From positions 6,094 through 26,581 of the forward strand of contig JALOBR010000009.1 in the NCBI GenBank assembly GCA_023228195.1: a stretch of DNA of 20,488 bases, written 5' to 3'. A program made the translations under genes and the position numbers. Under the pieces are notes generated by a model, which saw nothing but the letters and a program-made list of their open reading frames with translations, did not search any database and had not been told where the DNA came from. This DNA comes from Candidatus Omnitrophota bacterium. Its GTDB lineage: Bacteria > Omnitrophota > Gorgyraeia > Duberdicusellales > 4484-171. Each line of letters begins with the position of its first letter. Position 1 is the first letter of the stretch. This document shows, piece after piece, positions 1-5,837 of the stretch.

Positions 1-843
1 TTTATTATGGGTGTTGAGTGTGACGGAGCAATGTATCACTCTTCACATTCGGCACGTGACCGTGACCGTTTGCGTCAGGCTGTATTAGAGAAAATGGGAT
101 GGAGGATTTATCGTATTTGGTCGCCTGATTGGATTCAGCAAAGGAATGTTGAAATTACTAAATTAAAAAATGCAATTGAAAATGCACGTTTTCAAAGACA
201 GTCGTCTTTTGTCGATAAGATTAGTGGAGCTTATTCAAGCGAACCTCTAAAAGTCAGCGTAGTTAAAAACTGTCCCAAAACAGAGAATTCTGCTGGACTT
301 GGTAAAAAATATTCGATATGTGATTTGGGAAGGTATTTGGATAAAGAAGACTTTTATTCTTCGAGTAGCGGACAACTGCTACGTAGACAATTGGAGTTGG
401 TCATAAAACACGAAGCCCCTATCCATACGGATTTGCTTTTTAGGCGCGTAATGTCCCGCTATCATTTGGAAAAAATGGGAGATAAAATTCAAACTCGCTT
501 AATAGAGCTGTTACGAGTTATTATCAGAGCAAACAGAGATATTCATATAAGAAATAGTTTTGTTTATGCGGATACGCCAATAATTATTCGTTATCCGAGT
601 CCTGAATTGGAGGAGTCTTTAAGAGATATAGAATATATTGCTCCAGAGGAGATGCAGGATTGTATGGTTCAGATTGTAAAGTTACACTCCGGTATGACTG
701 AAGATTGTTTATTCACCGAAGTTTTAAAATTTTTTGGTTTTAAGCGGCAAACAGATTCTGTCGTAAAGCTCTTGAAACAAAACGTGAAGAAGCTTCTGAA
801 TTCAGAAAGGATTCATTTGAGAGAAAATTTTTTAATTGAATAA
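1..843 (+). CDS. C-terminal part of a large helicase/nuclease protein (Vsr-like nuclease + DUF3320), 5' end outside the window
   Basis: The frame is open from base 1, so the gene begins upstream; the ATG at 7 is an internal Met. The first ~60 residues (GVECDGAMYHS, then RDRDRLRQ, then GWRIYRIWSPDW) match the Vsr/MTES_1575-type PD-(D/E)XK nuclease domain found at the C-terminus of DUF4011-type superfamily 1 helicases. Two winged-helix-like stretches follow, around residues 130-190 (HEAPIHTDLLFRRV) and 215-270 (EEMQDCMVQIVKLHSG, then FGFKR), typical of DUF3320. Family members are very large proteins often seen in defence islands, which suggests a nucleic-acid-processing role in phage or plasmid defence; that role is inference. 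The helicase motifs are not in this window. Domain identity is confident, function is not. Confidence 0.85.
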   Translation, partial: FIMGVECDGAMYHSSHSARDRDRLRQAVLEKMGWRIYRIWSPDWIQQRNVEITKLKNAIENARFQRQSSFVDKISGAYSSEPLKVSVVKNCPKTENSAGLGKKYSICDLGRYLDKEDFYSSSSGQLLRRQLELVIKHEAPIHTDLLFRRVMSRYHLEKMGDKIQTRLIELLRVIIRANRDIHIRNSFVYADTPIIIRYPSPELEESLRDIEYIAPEEMQDCMVQIVKLHSGMTEDCLFTEVLKFFGFKRQTDSVVKLLKQNVKKLLNSERIHLRENFLIE

Positions 844-894
844 TGGTATTTGGAAATACGATTTATTTTAACCTGAATGTAAAGGAGGTCACAA

Positions 895-957
895 ATTAAA
901 AAATGTCCTTTTTACGCAGAGCAGATTCAAGACGAGGCAATAAAATGTAAGCATTAA
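895..957 (+). pseudogene. Decayed zinc-ribbon mini-gene
   Basis: Read from 895, the frame gives (I)KKCPFYAEQIQDEAIKCKH followed by TAA. This is very close to the common bacterial zinc-ribbon start, a CPxCAEEIQDEAIKCKHCG-type sequence. A good Shine-Dalgarno (AAAGGAGGT, 881-889) sits five bases before the ATT codon that occupies the start position. Three lesions are visible against the family pattern: ATG to ATT at the start, the second Cys of CPxC changed to Tyr, and the Cys after KH replaced by a stop. Only 20 codons remain and no membrane domain follows. An unusual ATT start with a genuine micro-peptide is possible but less likely, because two of the four zinc ligands are lost. Confidence 0.6.
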
Positions 958-1021
958 GGAGATTCTTATAGAATAAAATAAAGATTCATCAATAGAAACA
1001 TAGTTTTTCCTGATTCACAAA

Positions 1022-1157
1022 CCAACTTGCAAGAGGAAAAGGCTATGTCTCGAGCGTGCAAACGTTTCGGGGCAAGCGGTCTTTCACTTTTACTTGCAAG
1101 TTGGGTGAGGGACTTAAAAATGCTTGCCCCCCTTTATTTTTGGGCAAGTAAAGGAGG
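1022..1157 (+). promoter_or_regulatory. Structured 5' leader of the lipoprotein operon (riboswitch-like)
   Basis: A perfect 12-bp inverted repeat (CCAACTTGCAAG at 1022-1033, CTTGCAAGTTGG at 1093-1104) closes a 59-base domain. Inside it, CGT-GCAA-ACG forms a GNRA-type tetraloop hairpin near 1055-1065. A second hairpin, CTTGCCC (1123-1129) with GGGCAAG (1142-1148), ends just before the Shine-Dalgarno AAAGGAGG (1150-1157). Two alternatives compete with it. GGGGCAAG at 1069-1076, inside the first domain, could pair with CTTGCCCC (1123-1130). The C-rich run followed by TTTA (about 1127-1135) could pair with TAAAGGAGG and hide the ribosome site. No known riboswitch consensus was recognised, and a plain attenuating structure is also possible. 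Confidence 0.45.
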
Positions 1158-1164
1158 CGATTGT

Positions 1165-1563
1165 ATGAAAAAACTAATCTATCTAATAACTATCCTGATG
1201 TTGTTGACCGGCTGTGCGAGTTTATCTGAAAAAGGCGATATTTATCTTAGTAATTTAGAAAAACATAAGCATTCTAAAGAAATAATAGTAAACAGCTCTT
1301 ATGAAGAAGCGTTTAGTGCGGTAATAGAAGTTTTTCGTGATTTAGGTATCAATGTACTTAAAAAAGATTACAAAGGGAAGAAAATTTTAGGCTCACTTTA
1401 TCCTGAACATTATATGAATCACTATGGAGTATTTTTCACTGAAGAAAGCAACGGCAAGACGAAAATTACACTGAAGGCAACAGGTTTTCTCATCAATGAG
1501 GATGCAATTTTGGAAAAAATAAAGGAAGTTTTATCTCAACCTAAATTCAATAAACAGGGGTAA
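1165..1563 (+). CDS. Small lipoprotein, BamC-like fold suspected
   Basis: A 132-residue protein starting MKKLIYLITILMLLTGC, a type II signal peptide with lipobox LTGC and acylated Cys17, so it should be anchored in the periplasm. The mature part (SSYEEAFSAVIEVFRDLG, then basic KKDYKGKKILGS, then two beta-strands) resembles the alpha/beta layout of BamC or DUF3568-type lipoproteins; this is a pattern-based guess. An in-frame opening extends upstream to 1027, but the ATG at 1165 is preferred because AAAGGAGG lies seven bases before it and the signal peptide begins there. The upstream bases form RNA-like inverted repeats. The gene is followed after 28 bases by another anchored protein, probably in the same operon. 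Confidence 0.7.
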   Translation: MKKLIYLITILMLLTGCASLSEKGDIYLSNLEKHKHSKEIIVNSSYEEAFSAVIEVFRDLGINVLKKDYKGKKILGSLYPEHYMNHYGVFFTEESNGKTKITLKATGFLINEDAILEKIKEVLSQPKFNKQG

Positions 1564-1591
1564 GTATGGCGTGGAAGCAAAAGGAGGGAGA

Positions 1592-2092
1592 ATGAAGTCT
1601 AAAACAACAATCTTGTGGATTCTGTCAGCGGCGATAATAATTATAGCGGTTATAACTAACTATCGATTTCCAAGTCAACAAGCAAATTCTTCGACAGCGC
1701 GGCGGCCTACATACTTTTTCCAAAAGGAAGCAAGCTACATTATAAAGGTTTCAAGCGATTCACCTCAACAAATGCCCGGTACCGACGTAGAATGGCACGG
1801 TAACACATTTACGGTTACTTATTTGAAGGGTTCCCACGAGGATTTACATAATGGTTTTACTGGAGCGTATCTTGTAGTAAATTCCAATGGCAGCACGACA
1901 TCACAAAGTGTGGAGGGGAAGACCCCGGCTGAATATACTGTTACAGGGAAGGCAGTGTCGTGTTCCTTCCAGCGAAAGAACGTTGCAAATCCTCTCGAAA
2001 AGTTTCGGGTTGAAATTCTTAGGGATGGACAAATTGTTGCACAGTCTGAAACCAGCGCAAATTTTGGAATGGTCACGGCAGCAACAAAATAA
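1592..2092 (+). CDS. Membrane-anchored periplasmic protein of unknown function
   Basis: A 166-residue protein with one N-terminal hydrophobic helix (about residues 7-26, ILWILSAAIIIIAVIT) and no clear cleavage site, so it is probably a signal anchor. The remainder is polar and rich in beta-type sequence, with a Ser/Gln-rich linker at 32-42, suggesting a beta-sandwich outside the inner membrane. I do not recognise the family. The start at 1592 is chosen over a GTG at 1571 because AAGGAGGGAG (1581-1590) is correctly placed for it and the hydrophobic segment then sits at the N-terminus. It lies 28 bases after the lipoprotein gene on the same strand, so the two are probably co-transcribed. Confidence 0.65.
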   Translation: MKSKTTILWILSAAIIIIAVITNYRFPSQQANSSTARRPTYFFQKEASYIIKVSSDSPQQMPGTDVEWHGNTFTVTYLKGSHEDLHNGFTGAYLVVNSNGSTTSQSVEGKTPAEYTVTGKAVSCSFQRKNVANPLEKFRVEILRDGQIVAQSETSANFGMVTAATK

Positions 2093-2105
2093 ATTCATAT
2101 ATAGC

Positions 2106-2144
2106 TTGACATAATATATTCATTAGTGTACACTAATTAGTGTA
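2106..2144 (+). promoter_or_regulatory. Sigma-70-type promoter overlapped by a perfect palindromic operator
   Basis: TTGACA (2106-2111), 17-base spacer, TACACT (2129-2134). A perfect 16-bp palindrome, ATTAGTGTACACTAAT (2122-2137), covers the -10 box, and a third half-site ATTAGTGTA follows at 2136-2144. A dimeric repressor bound here would block the promoter. The downstream MerR-like protein at 2158 is an obvious candidate for autoregulation, though this is inference. Confidence 0.6.
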
Positions 2145-2157
2145 AACCTATTATATT

Positions 2158-2742
2158 ATGAGTAAACATAAATTTGATTCAGAAATGCTTGAATTTTTTA
2201 CTGTAGCCGGGTTGCTTAAATCCCTCAATGGAGAATTAAGCCTTAAAATGCTTGAGTATCTTAGAGATAAAATTAAACTTCTCCCGCACGCAATTAAAAT
2301 TAGCACAGGCCGGGGCATACTTGGATTATATTCCGAAAATGTAGTAAAGTTTATGAAACGAGTTATTGCTGAAAGACACAAAGGATGCAAATTCGGAGAA
2401 ATTAAGGATAGGTTTAACAACGATATAGAAAGGCTATTTAGTGAAACCGAATTTTGGCGAAATTATTTTAATAGTTATCGTCAAGTGCGAACTTCCTTAT
2501 TGGGTAGTTTGAAGGCAAGTGACCACCCCCATCTTTCATTCAAAATTGATTATGAAAAATGTGTTCTTATGGGCATTCAAGAAATAGCCGGTATGGATAA
2601 CCTTAGGAAGGAATTGGAGGCTATGTTTAAGAAATGGGATGGTTCTTTAGATTCACTTGCAAAAATTAAAAACAAAATTAAAGAGTTTGAGTCTACTGAA
2701 ATATCAAAAAAGATAATATCAAAAGGGGGTATTTCTATATGA
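2158..2742 (+). CDS. MerR-like DNA-binding protein paired with the recombinase
   Basis: A 194-residue protein. Residues ~28-85 (LSLKMLEYLRDKI, then GRGILGLYSENVVKFMKRVI, then HKGCKFGEI) follow the winged-helix layout of MerR-type domains: helix, basic GxR wing with xYS, then a helix ending in KxxEI. The C-terminal half is helical with no recognised domain. There is no Shine-Dalgarno before the ATG, and the likely transcript start is only ~17 bases upstream. The gene overlaps the recombinase by four bases (ATGA at 2739-2742), implying translational coupling. It could act as an accessory (excisionase-like) or regulatory partner of the recombinase and as the ligand of the palindrome at 2122. The HTH assignment is by eye and moderately secure; the role is inferred. 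Confidence 0.55.
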   Translation: MSKHKFDSEMLEFFTVAGLLKSLNGELSLKMLEYLRDKIKLLPHAIKISTGRGILGLYSENVVKFMKRVIAERHKGCKFGEIKDRFNNDIERLFSETEFWRNYFNSYRQVRTSLLGSLKASDHPHLSFKIDYEKCVLMGIQEIAGMDNLRKELEAMFKKWDGSLDSLAKIKNKIKEFESTEISKKIISKGGISI

Positions 2743-3308
2743 AACGTCAAGGTATTAAATATCTTACCTCTGAAGAGAAGGCTAAACTCCAAAAGACTTT
2801 AAGCTTACGTTGTGATGCAATTAGGGCATCCGCGTTAATTGACATAATGCTCAATACGGCTTTACGTTTGAGCGAAGTTCGAGGGCTTAATGTTGGTGAT
2901 GTACAAGACAAAACTATTCTCGAAATCGTCGGCAAAGGTTTCAAGGCGCGAACGGTACCACTCAATAAATCTATCAGGGAACATATACAAATTTTTTTGG
3001 AGTGGAAGAAAAAGAAAGACGAGAGCTTATCTCCCGATGCGCCTCTTTTTGTTAGTCGTCTTGGCAATCGTCTTAGTCATAGAGCAATTCAGAGAGAGCT
3101 AAACAAATGGGTCAAGATAGCTGGCCTTGAAGGTCGTTTCAGTCCCCATTGTTTGAGACATACGGCGGCGACACAATTATTGAATCGAGGAGCTAACTTG
3201 CGAGTAGTTCAAGAATTTTTGGGGCACGCGGATATTTCAACTACCCAAATTTATACGCACGTGACCAAAGAGCAGATTCAGCAGGCCGCAGACCTGCTCG
3301 CGGTCTAA
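2739..3308 (+). CDS. Minimal tyrosine recombinase (catalytic domain only)
   Basis: A 189-residue phage-integrase-type site-specific recombinase. All catalytic residues are visible: Arg43 in TALRLSEVRGL, Lys66 in GKGFKARTVPL, His137 and Arg140 in HCLRHTAA, His163 in LGHADIS, and nucleophile Tyr172 in TTQIYTHV. It lacks the N-terminal SAM-like core-binding domain of XerC/D and most integrases (~290-400 residues), so it resembles FimB/FimE-size enzymes of about 200 residues. The start at 2739 overlaps the preceding stop as ATGA, with a G-rich Shine-Dalgarno (AAGGGGG) upstream. It probably moves or rearranges the surrounding element. The substrate sites are unknown; the inverted repeat immediately after its stop codon is one candidate. 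Confidence 0.88.
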   Translation: MKRQGIKYLTSEEKAKLQKTLSLRCDAIRASALIDIMLNTALRLSEVRGLNVGDVQDKTILEIVGKGFKARTVPLNKSIREHIQIFLEWKKKKDESLSPDAPLFVSRLGNRLSHRAIQRELNKWVKIAGLEGRFSPHCLRHTAATQLLNRGANLRVVQEFLGHADISTTQIYTHVTKEQIQQAADLLAV

Positions 3309-3339
3309 CGACGCAAAATATAGAAAAAGCGTCGTTCGA
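3304..3339 (+). repeat. Inverted repeat directly after the recombinase gene
   Basis: AACGACGC (3307-3314) and GCGTCGTT (3329-3336) form a perfect 8-bp inverted repeat around a 14-base A-rich centre; the arms reach 11 bp with one mismatch (3304-3314, 3329-3339). No T-run follows, so it is a poor terminator. The spacing of two inverted arms next to a tyrosine recombinase would also suit a recombination site, but there is no second copy in the window. Confidence 0.5.
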
Positions 3340-3404
3340 TAGCTATTTATGCATACAAATGGTCAAAAAAATAGGGTATAAAGCGGCGTTCAAAGGTGGA
3401 CAAA

Positions 3405-4232
3405 ATGGACAATTTCGAAACAAGATGGCATAGAGATGCAGAGGGCATCCATATAGACGTTGAAATTCAACCGGAAATAACGGTTCCTTTGGAGTTCAAC
3501 CTGAGTGATACAGAATATGCCCGGCAGATAGATATTCTTGTTAATTGGCGAACGACAAGGATTCAACGGGCGGCCAAATTATATTTCGCAGATAAGAGAA
3601 CCGTTAGGGAAATAGCTGAAGTTCTAAAAATCAGTAAGTCTCAAGTACATAATGATATTGCTGGATACAGGAATGAAGTTCTAAAAAGTATCAAACAAGA
3701 AGTAGGACCCAATGGCTCAGCGTTTGGCTTGATAGTGGAGTTACTTACACAGGTTGAAAACAGAATACGACTTTTATCAGATAATTACGATGACCTGCAA
3801 AATTCTTTAAAAATTTTAGGAATACCTTTAGAAAGAATAGCTAATAGACTTAAGGCGAATCCTAAAGCGCGGATAACTAATGCTAATGTTTTGAAGGAGA
3901 TAGTTCGGGAGAGGCGTATTCTTATGGAGGCCCAAAAAAATATTCTTGCGCAGCTTAGGGCAGAAACACAACAGTTGCTTAATATTTATGAGGCATTTGG
4001 TTTAGCAAATAGAGAGGTTTTGGGTTTAGTGAATATTGGAGAAAATGACTTGCAACAAAGGATAGAAGAGGTTAAAGCTCTTATCCCCACGTTAATAAAG
4101 ATTATTAAGTTAGACGTTACAGATGAAACGCAAAGACAAAATATTTTTGGAAGGCTTGCGAATTTTATTAGGGAAAATGCTCTCTCGAAACATTTAACTA
4201 AAAGCGAGGTAGAAAATGATTTTAGAATATAG
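3405..4232 (+). CDS. Helix-turn-helix / coiled-coil protein, small-terminase-like
   Basis: A 275-residue protein. Residues ~52-88 (RIQRAAKLYFADKRTVREIAEVLKISKSQVHNDI, quoted here only as landmarks RIQRAAKLYF, TVREIAEVLK and SKSQVHNDI) form a typical helix-turn-helix with a sigma-region-4/homeodomain-like pattern. The rest (90-270) is almost wholly helical and charged, likely coiled coil. An N-terminal DNA-binding domain followed by an oligomerising helical part is the plan of phage small-terminase subunits, but a plasmid- or transposon-type DNA-binding protein is equally possible. I prefer ATG 3405 to GTG 3396 because AAAGGTGG (3392-3399) is five bases before 3405. Its 3' end overlaps the next gene by 17 bases. 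Confidence 0.6.
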   Translation: MDNFETRWHRDAEGIHIDVEIQPEITVPLEFNLSDTEYARQIDILVNWRTTRIQRAAKLYFADKRTVREIAEVLKISKSQVHNDIAGYRNEVLKSIKQEVGPNGSAFGLIVELLTQVENRIRLLSDNYDDLQNSLKILGIPLERIANRLKANPKARITNANVLKEIVRERRILMEAQKNILAQLRAETQQLLNIYEAFGLANREVLGLVNIGENDLQQRIEEVKALIPTLIKIIKLDVTDETQRQNIFGRLANFIRENALSKHLTKSEVENDFRI

Positions 4233-4524
4233 CTCAAAGGAACGATTCAACAAGATAGCCGAGATATTAGCAGAGGGCGTTATTAGTCTTGTCAGATACA
4301 GGTCGCGCTTATCTGCAATGTTACACAAGGGTATGAACGAATGTTTGAGTAGAATTATAGATATAATGTCTAAGGATAAGTCGGTCAAATCTTGCACAGT
4401 CAGCGGGTCTTTTGCCGAGGTCGTTATCGAAAAGAACAAGCAGAGACGTTACGTGGAACCATTCGGCAAGATTTATTCCTTTTCTCAAGCAATTACGCGC
4501 GATTATGACAGAACGAATGGATAA
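4216..4524 (+). CDS. Small protein of unknown function
   Basis: A 102-residue soluble, basic protein that I do not recognise. The N-terminal half is predicted helical (YSSKERFNKIAEILAEGVIS); the C-terminal half alternates short strands and charged turns (KSCTVSGSFAEVVIEKNKQ). No signal peptide, membrane helix or metal motif is visible. GAGGT (4206-4210) lies five bases before the ATG, and the first 17 bases overlap the preceding helix-turn-helix gene, so the pair is probably translationally coupled and functionally linked. Confidence 0.55.
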   Translation: MILEYSSKERFNKIAEILAEGVISLVRYRSRLSAMLHKGMNECLSRIIDIMSKDKSVKSCTVSGSFAEVVIEKNKQRRYVEPFGKIYSFSQAITRDYDRTNG

Positions 4525-4546
4525 CGATATAAGGCTATTTTTTTTC

Positions 4547-4573
4547 TTGATAGTAACTAATTTGTGATATACT
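4547..4573 (+). promoter_or_regulatory. Extended -10 promoter for the two-TM protein
   Basis: TTGATA (4547-4552) and TATACT (4568-4573) with TG in extended -10 position (TGATATACT); spacer 15, or 17 if TACTAT (4570-4575) is used. The ATG at 4592 follows 18 bases after the TATACT box and has no good Shine-Dalgarno, giving a very short leader. Confidence 0.5.
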
Positions 4574-4591
4574 ATAGACAAAAATAAAGAT

Positions 4592-4963
4592 ATGGAGAAA
4601 GCCCAAAGAATCGAAAAAAAGAACAACTCCTTAAAGAATTTTGCCACTTTTCTTATTTGGGGAGGCATTATAGGAATATTCCTATGGGCCGCAGGCAAGT
4701 CTTTAGGTCTAATTCATAGTCCTGCTTGGGTCGAAATGATGCCTTATTTCTTCGGCGGCGGAAGTTTAGGGGGTATAGCGATTTATTGTGGTAAAGTTCT
4801 TAATAGGCTTGACAGAGTCGAAGATGATGTGAAAGATATTGACAATAAAGTGGATGAAATTGTTCGAGATACCTCTACTATAAAAGCCAGCATTGCAGCA
4901 CACGAAAAGCAAATAATAGGTTTAGAACGAAATACTTACGATAATCCTCCAAAAAAGGCATAA
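4592..4963 (+). CDS. Two-TM membrane protein with C-terminal coiled coil
   Basis: A 123-residue protein with two hydrophobic helices (about 18-38 and 48-66, the second Gly-rich with PYFFGGGSLGGIAIY) and then a heptad-patterned charged helix (LNRLDRVEDDVKDIDNKVDEIV, given here in parts: LNRLDRVEDD, VKDIDNKVDEI). The plan of short N-tail, hairpin of membrane helices and cytoplasmic coiled coil is seen in many proteins of integrated elements and somewhat resembles phage holins or XhlA-type proteins, though XhlA has its membrane helix at the C-terminus. It has its own promoter, separate from the upstream genes, and lies five bases before the PD-(D/E)XK-like gene. Function unknown. Confidence 0.6.
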   Translation: MEKAQRIEKKNNSLKNFATFLIWGGIIGIFLWAAGKSLGLIHSPAWVEMMPYFFGGGSLGGIAIYCGKVLNRLDRVEDDVKDIDNKVDEIVRDTSTIKASIAAHEKQIIGLERNTYDNPPKKA

Positions 4964-4968
4964 TAAAT

Positions 4969-5337
4969 ATGGCAATCAATACGCACGATTTAATTATTGA
5001 GAAAATGCGGTCTCTTTTGATAACTCAAGGATATAAAGTAAGAGTTAATCCTGCGCAAGAGAAGGCATATTCTGTAACAGGACCCGGATTCCAGCCGGGA
5101 GAAAAGGTAACTTATTATCCAGATGTCTATACGTATGATGACGTCAAGAACGAGGTTACAAATATTTATGAAGTTGAAACATCTGAAACCATAACCTCAG
5201 AAGCTGCAAAGCAGTGGAAATTATATGCGAATGGTTCTGCGAAGCTTTATCTGGTTGTCCCGAAGGCTGATTTAGATAAGACAAAACAATTGGTTGTTAG
5301 TAACAGCGTAAAAGTTGCAAACTACTACACATATTAA
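4969..5337 (+). CDS. PD-(D/E)XK-like small protein
   Basis: A 122-residue protein with the core layout of the restriction-endonuclease-like fold: N-terminal helix (THDLIIEKMRSLLITQGYKV), strand with Pro51-Asp52 (YYPDVYTYD), strand with Glu68-Val-Glu70 (IYEVETSETIT), then a helix (AAKQWKLYAN) and a strand (KLYLVVPKADL). The usual catalytic Lys is replaced by Glu70. Similar EVE/QWKxYA/VPK proteins are known to me as uncharacterised proteins of accessory genes. It may be a nuclease or an inactive DNA-binding relative. It starts five bases after the membrane-protein gene with only a weak AAAGG signal, suggesting coupling; the pairing could be a two-gene module, which is inference. Confidence 0.55.
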   Translation: MAINTHDLIIEKMRSLLITQGYKVRVNPAQEKAYSVTGPGFQPGEKVTYYPDVYTYDDVKNEVTNIYEVETSETITSEAAKQWKLYANGSAKLYLVVPKADLDKTKQLVVSNSVKVANYYTY

Positions 5338-5369
5338 CACTCTAAATAACCTACCCGTCCAATATTAAA

Positions 5370-5576
5370 TCAAGGCACAGGAAACATCCGCTTTAGATAG
5401 CCAGCCGGGATTCGGTCGCGAATCAAAGCCGGTAAATCCTCAGGAATGCAATAAGTAGGCTTTAGGACCAGACGTTTTTGACCGTGGGCCGTCCTTAGGA
5501 TATCAAACTCAAATACATCCGTAAAGGCAGTTTGAAGAGAGAATGTGTCGGGGAGCCAATGAAAAAATGCCCGTCT
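5370..5576 (-). pseudogene. Possible 3' relic of a coding sequence (minus strand)
   Basis: On the minus strand, 68 codons are open and end in TGA (5370-5372). The translation reads like real protein toward its C-terminus (TAFTDVFEFDILRTAHGQ, then PTYCIPEDLPALIRDRIPAG, then YLKRMFPVP). There is no usable start codon; the upstream end is a TAA inside the terminator hairpin at 5569-5587. I do not recognise the family. It may be a truncated gene remnant left at the edge of the integrated block, or a chance opening. Confidence 0.3.
5549..5561 (+). repeat. Short direct repeat, copy 1
   Basis: CGGGGAGCCAATG here recurs as CGGGGAGCCATTG at 5807-5819 (12 of 13 identical). Each copy sits just upstream of a strong hairpin terminator (8 and 19 bases before the stems at 5569 and 5838), suggesting a duplicated terminator cassette or an attachment-type direct repeat. 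Confidence 0.45.
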
Positions 5577-5594
5577 TTATGACGGGCTTTTTTT
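5569..5594 (+). terminator. Rho-independent terminator
   Basis: GCCCGTC (5569-5575), loop TTTAT, GACGGGC (5581-5587), then seven T (5588-5594). An A-rich stretch precedes the stem. It would end transcripts from the 4592-5337 pair, 230 bases downstream of the last stop codon. Confidence 0.85.
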
Positions 5595-5635
5595 ATTGTT
5601 GGTTTTCAGCGGGTAAGGCTCGAACCGTCAAGGGA

Positions 5636-5830
5636 GTTTGAGGGAAAGTATTTCCCCCAAATTATTTAAGCTTCTTCGTAAGGAAGGGGAGTGACAGGTG
5701 CGAATCCGAAGGATGAGCCCGCCAGAGAGGGGAAACGTAGTTTCCTCTTTGTGGAGAGGAATGAGCGAAGCGAATGACGAAGGTTCGCCGAAGGGAAAGC
5801 CCTACCCGGGGAGCCATTGCATTTTTACAA
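5636..5830 (+). other. Densely hairpinned intergenic stretch, possible structured RNA
   Basis: Between two terminators lies a GC-richer stretch with no convincing gene. It contains GGGAAA-GTA-TTTCCC (5642-5656), GGAAAC-GTA-GTTTCC (5731-5745, extendable to about 11 bp), CCTCT/AGAGG (5744-5759, an alternative) and GCGAA/TTCGC (5770-5788). Two hairpins share a GTA loop. The strand and identity are unknown; it may be a small RNA ended by the terminator at 5838, or a repeat-derived element. No canonical tRNA fold was found. Confidence 0.3.
5807..5819 (+). repeat. Short direct repeat, copy 2
   Basis: CGGGGAGCCATTG, partner of the copy at 5549-5561, again followed by a terminator hairpin. Confidence 0.45.
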
Positions 5831-5837
5831 ACCATTT

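Noticed and set aside
1022..1157. c-di-GMP or other known riboswitch
   Set aside because: The hallmark strings of the GEMM classes (GGCAAACC with GGACGCAAAGCC), the B12 box and other classes considered are not present; left as an unnamed structured leader.
1027..1164. Upstream in-frame extension of the lipoprotein gene
   Set aside because: It would place a signal peptide 46 residues inside the protein, ignores the strong Shine-Dalgarno at 1150-1157, and overlaps a perfect 12-bp inverted repeat.
5608..5720. tRNA-like T-loop strings (CTCGAACC, GTGCGAATCC)
   Set aside because: No matching acceptor, D and anticodon arms can be built around them on either strand.
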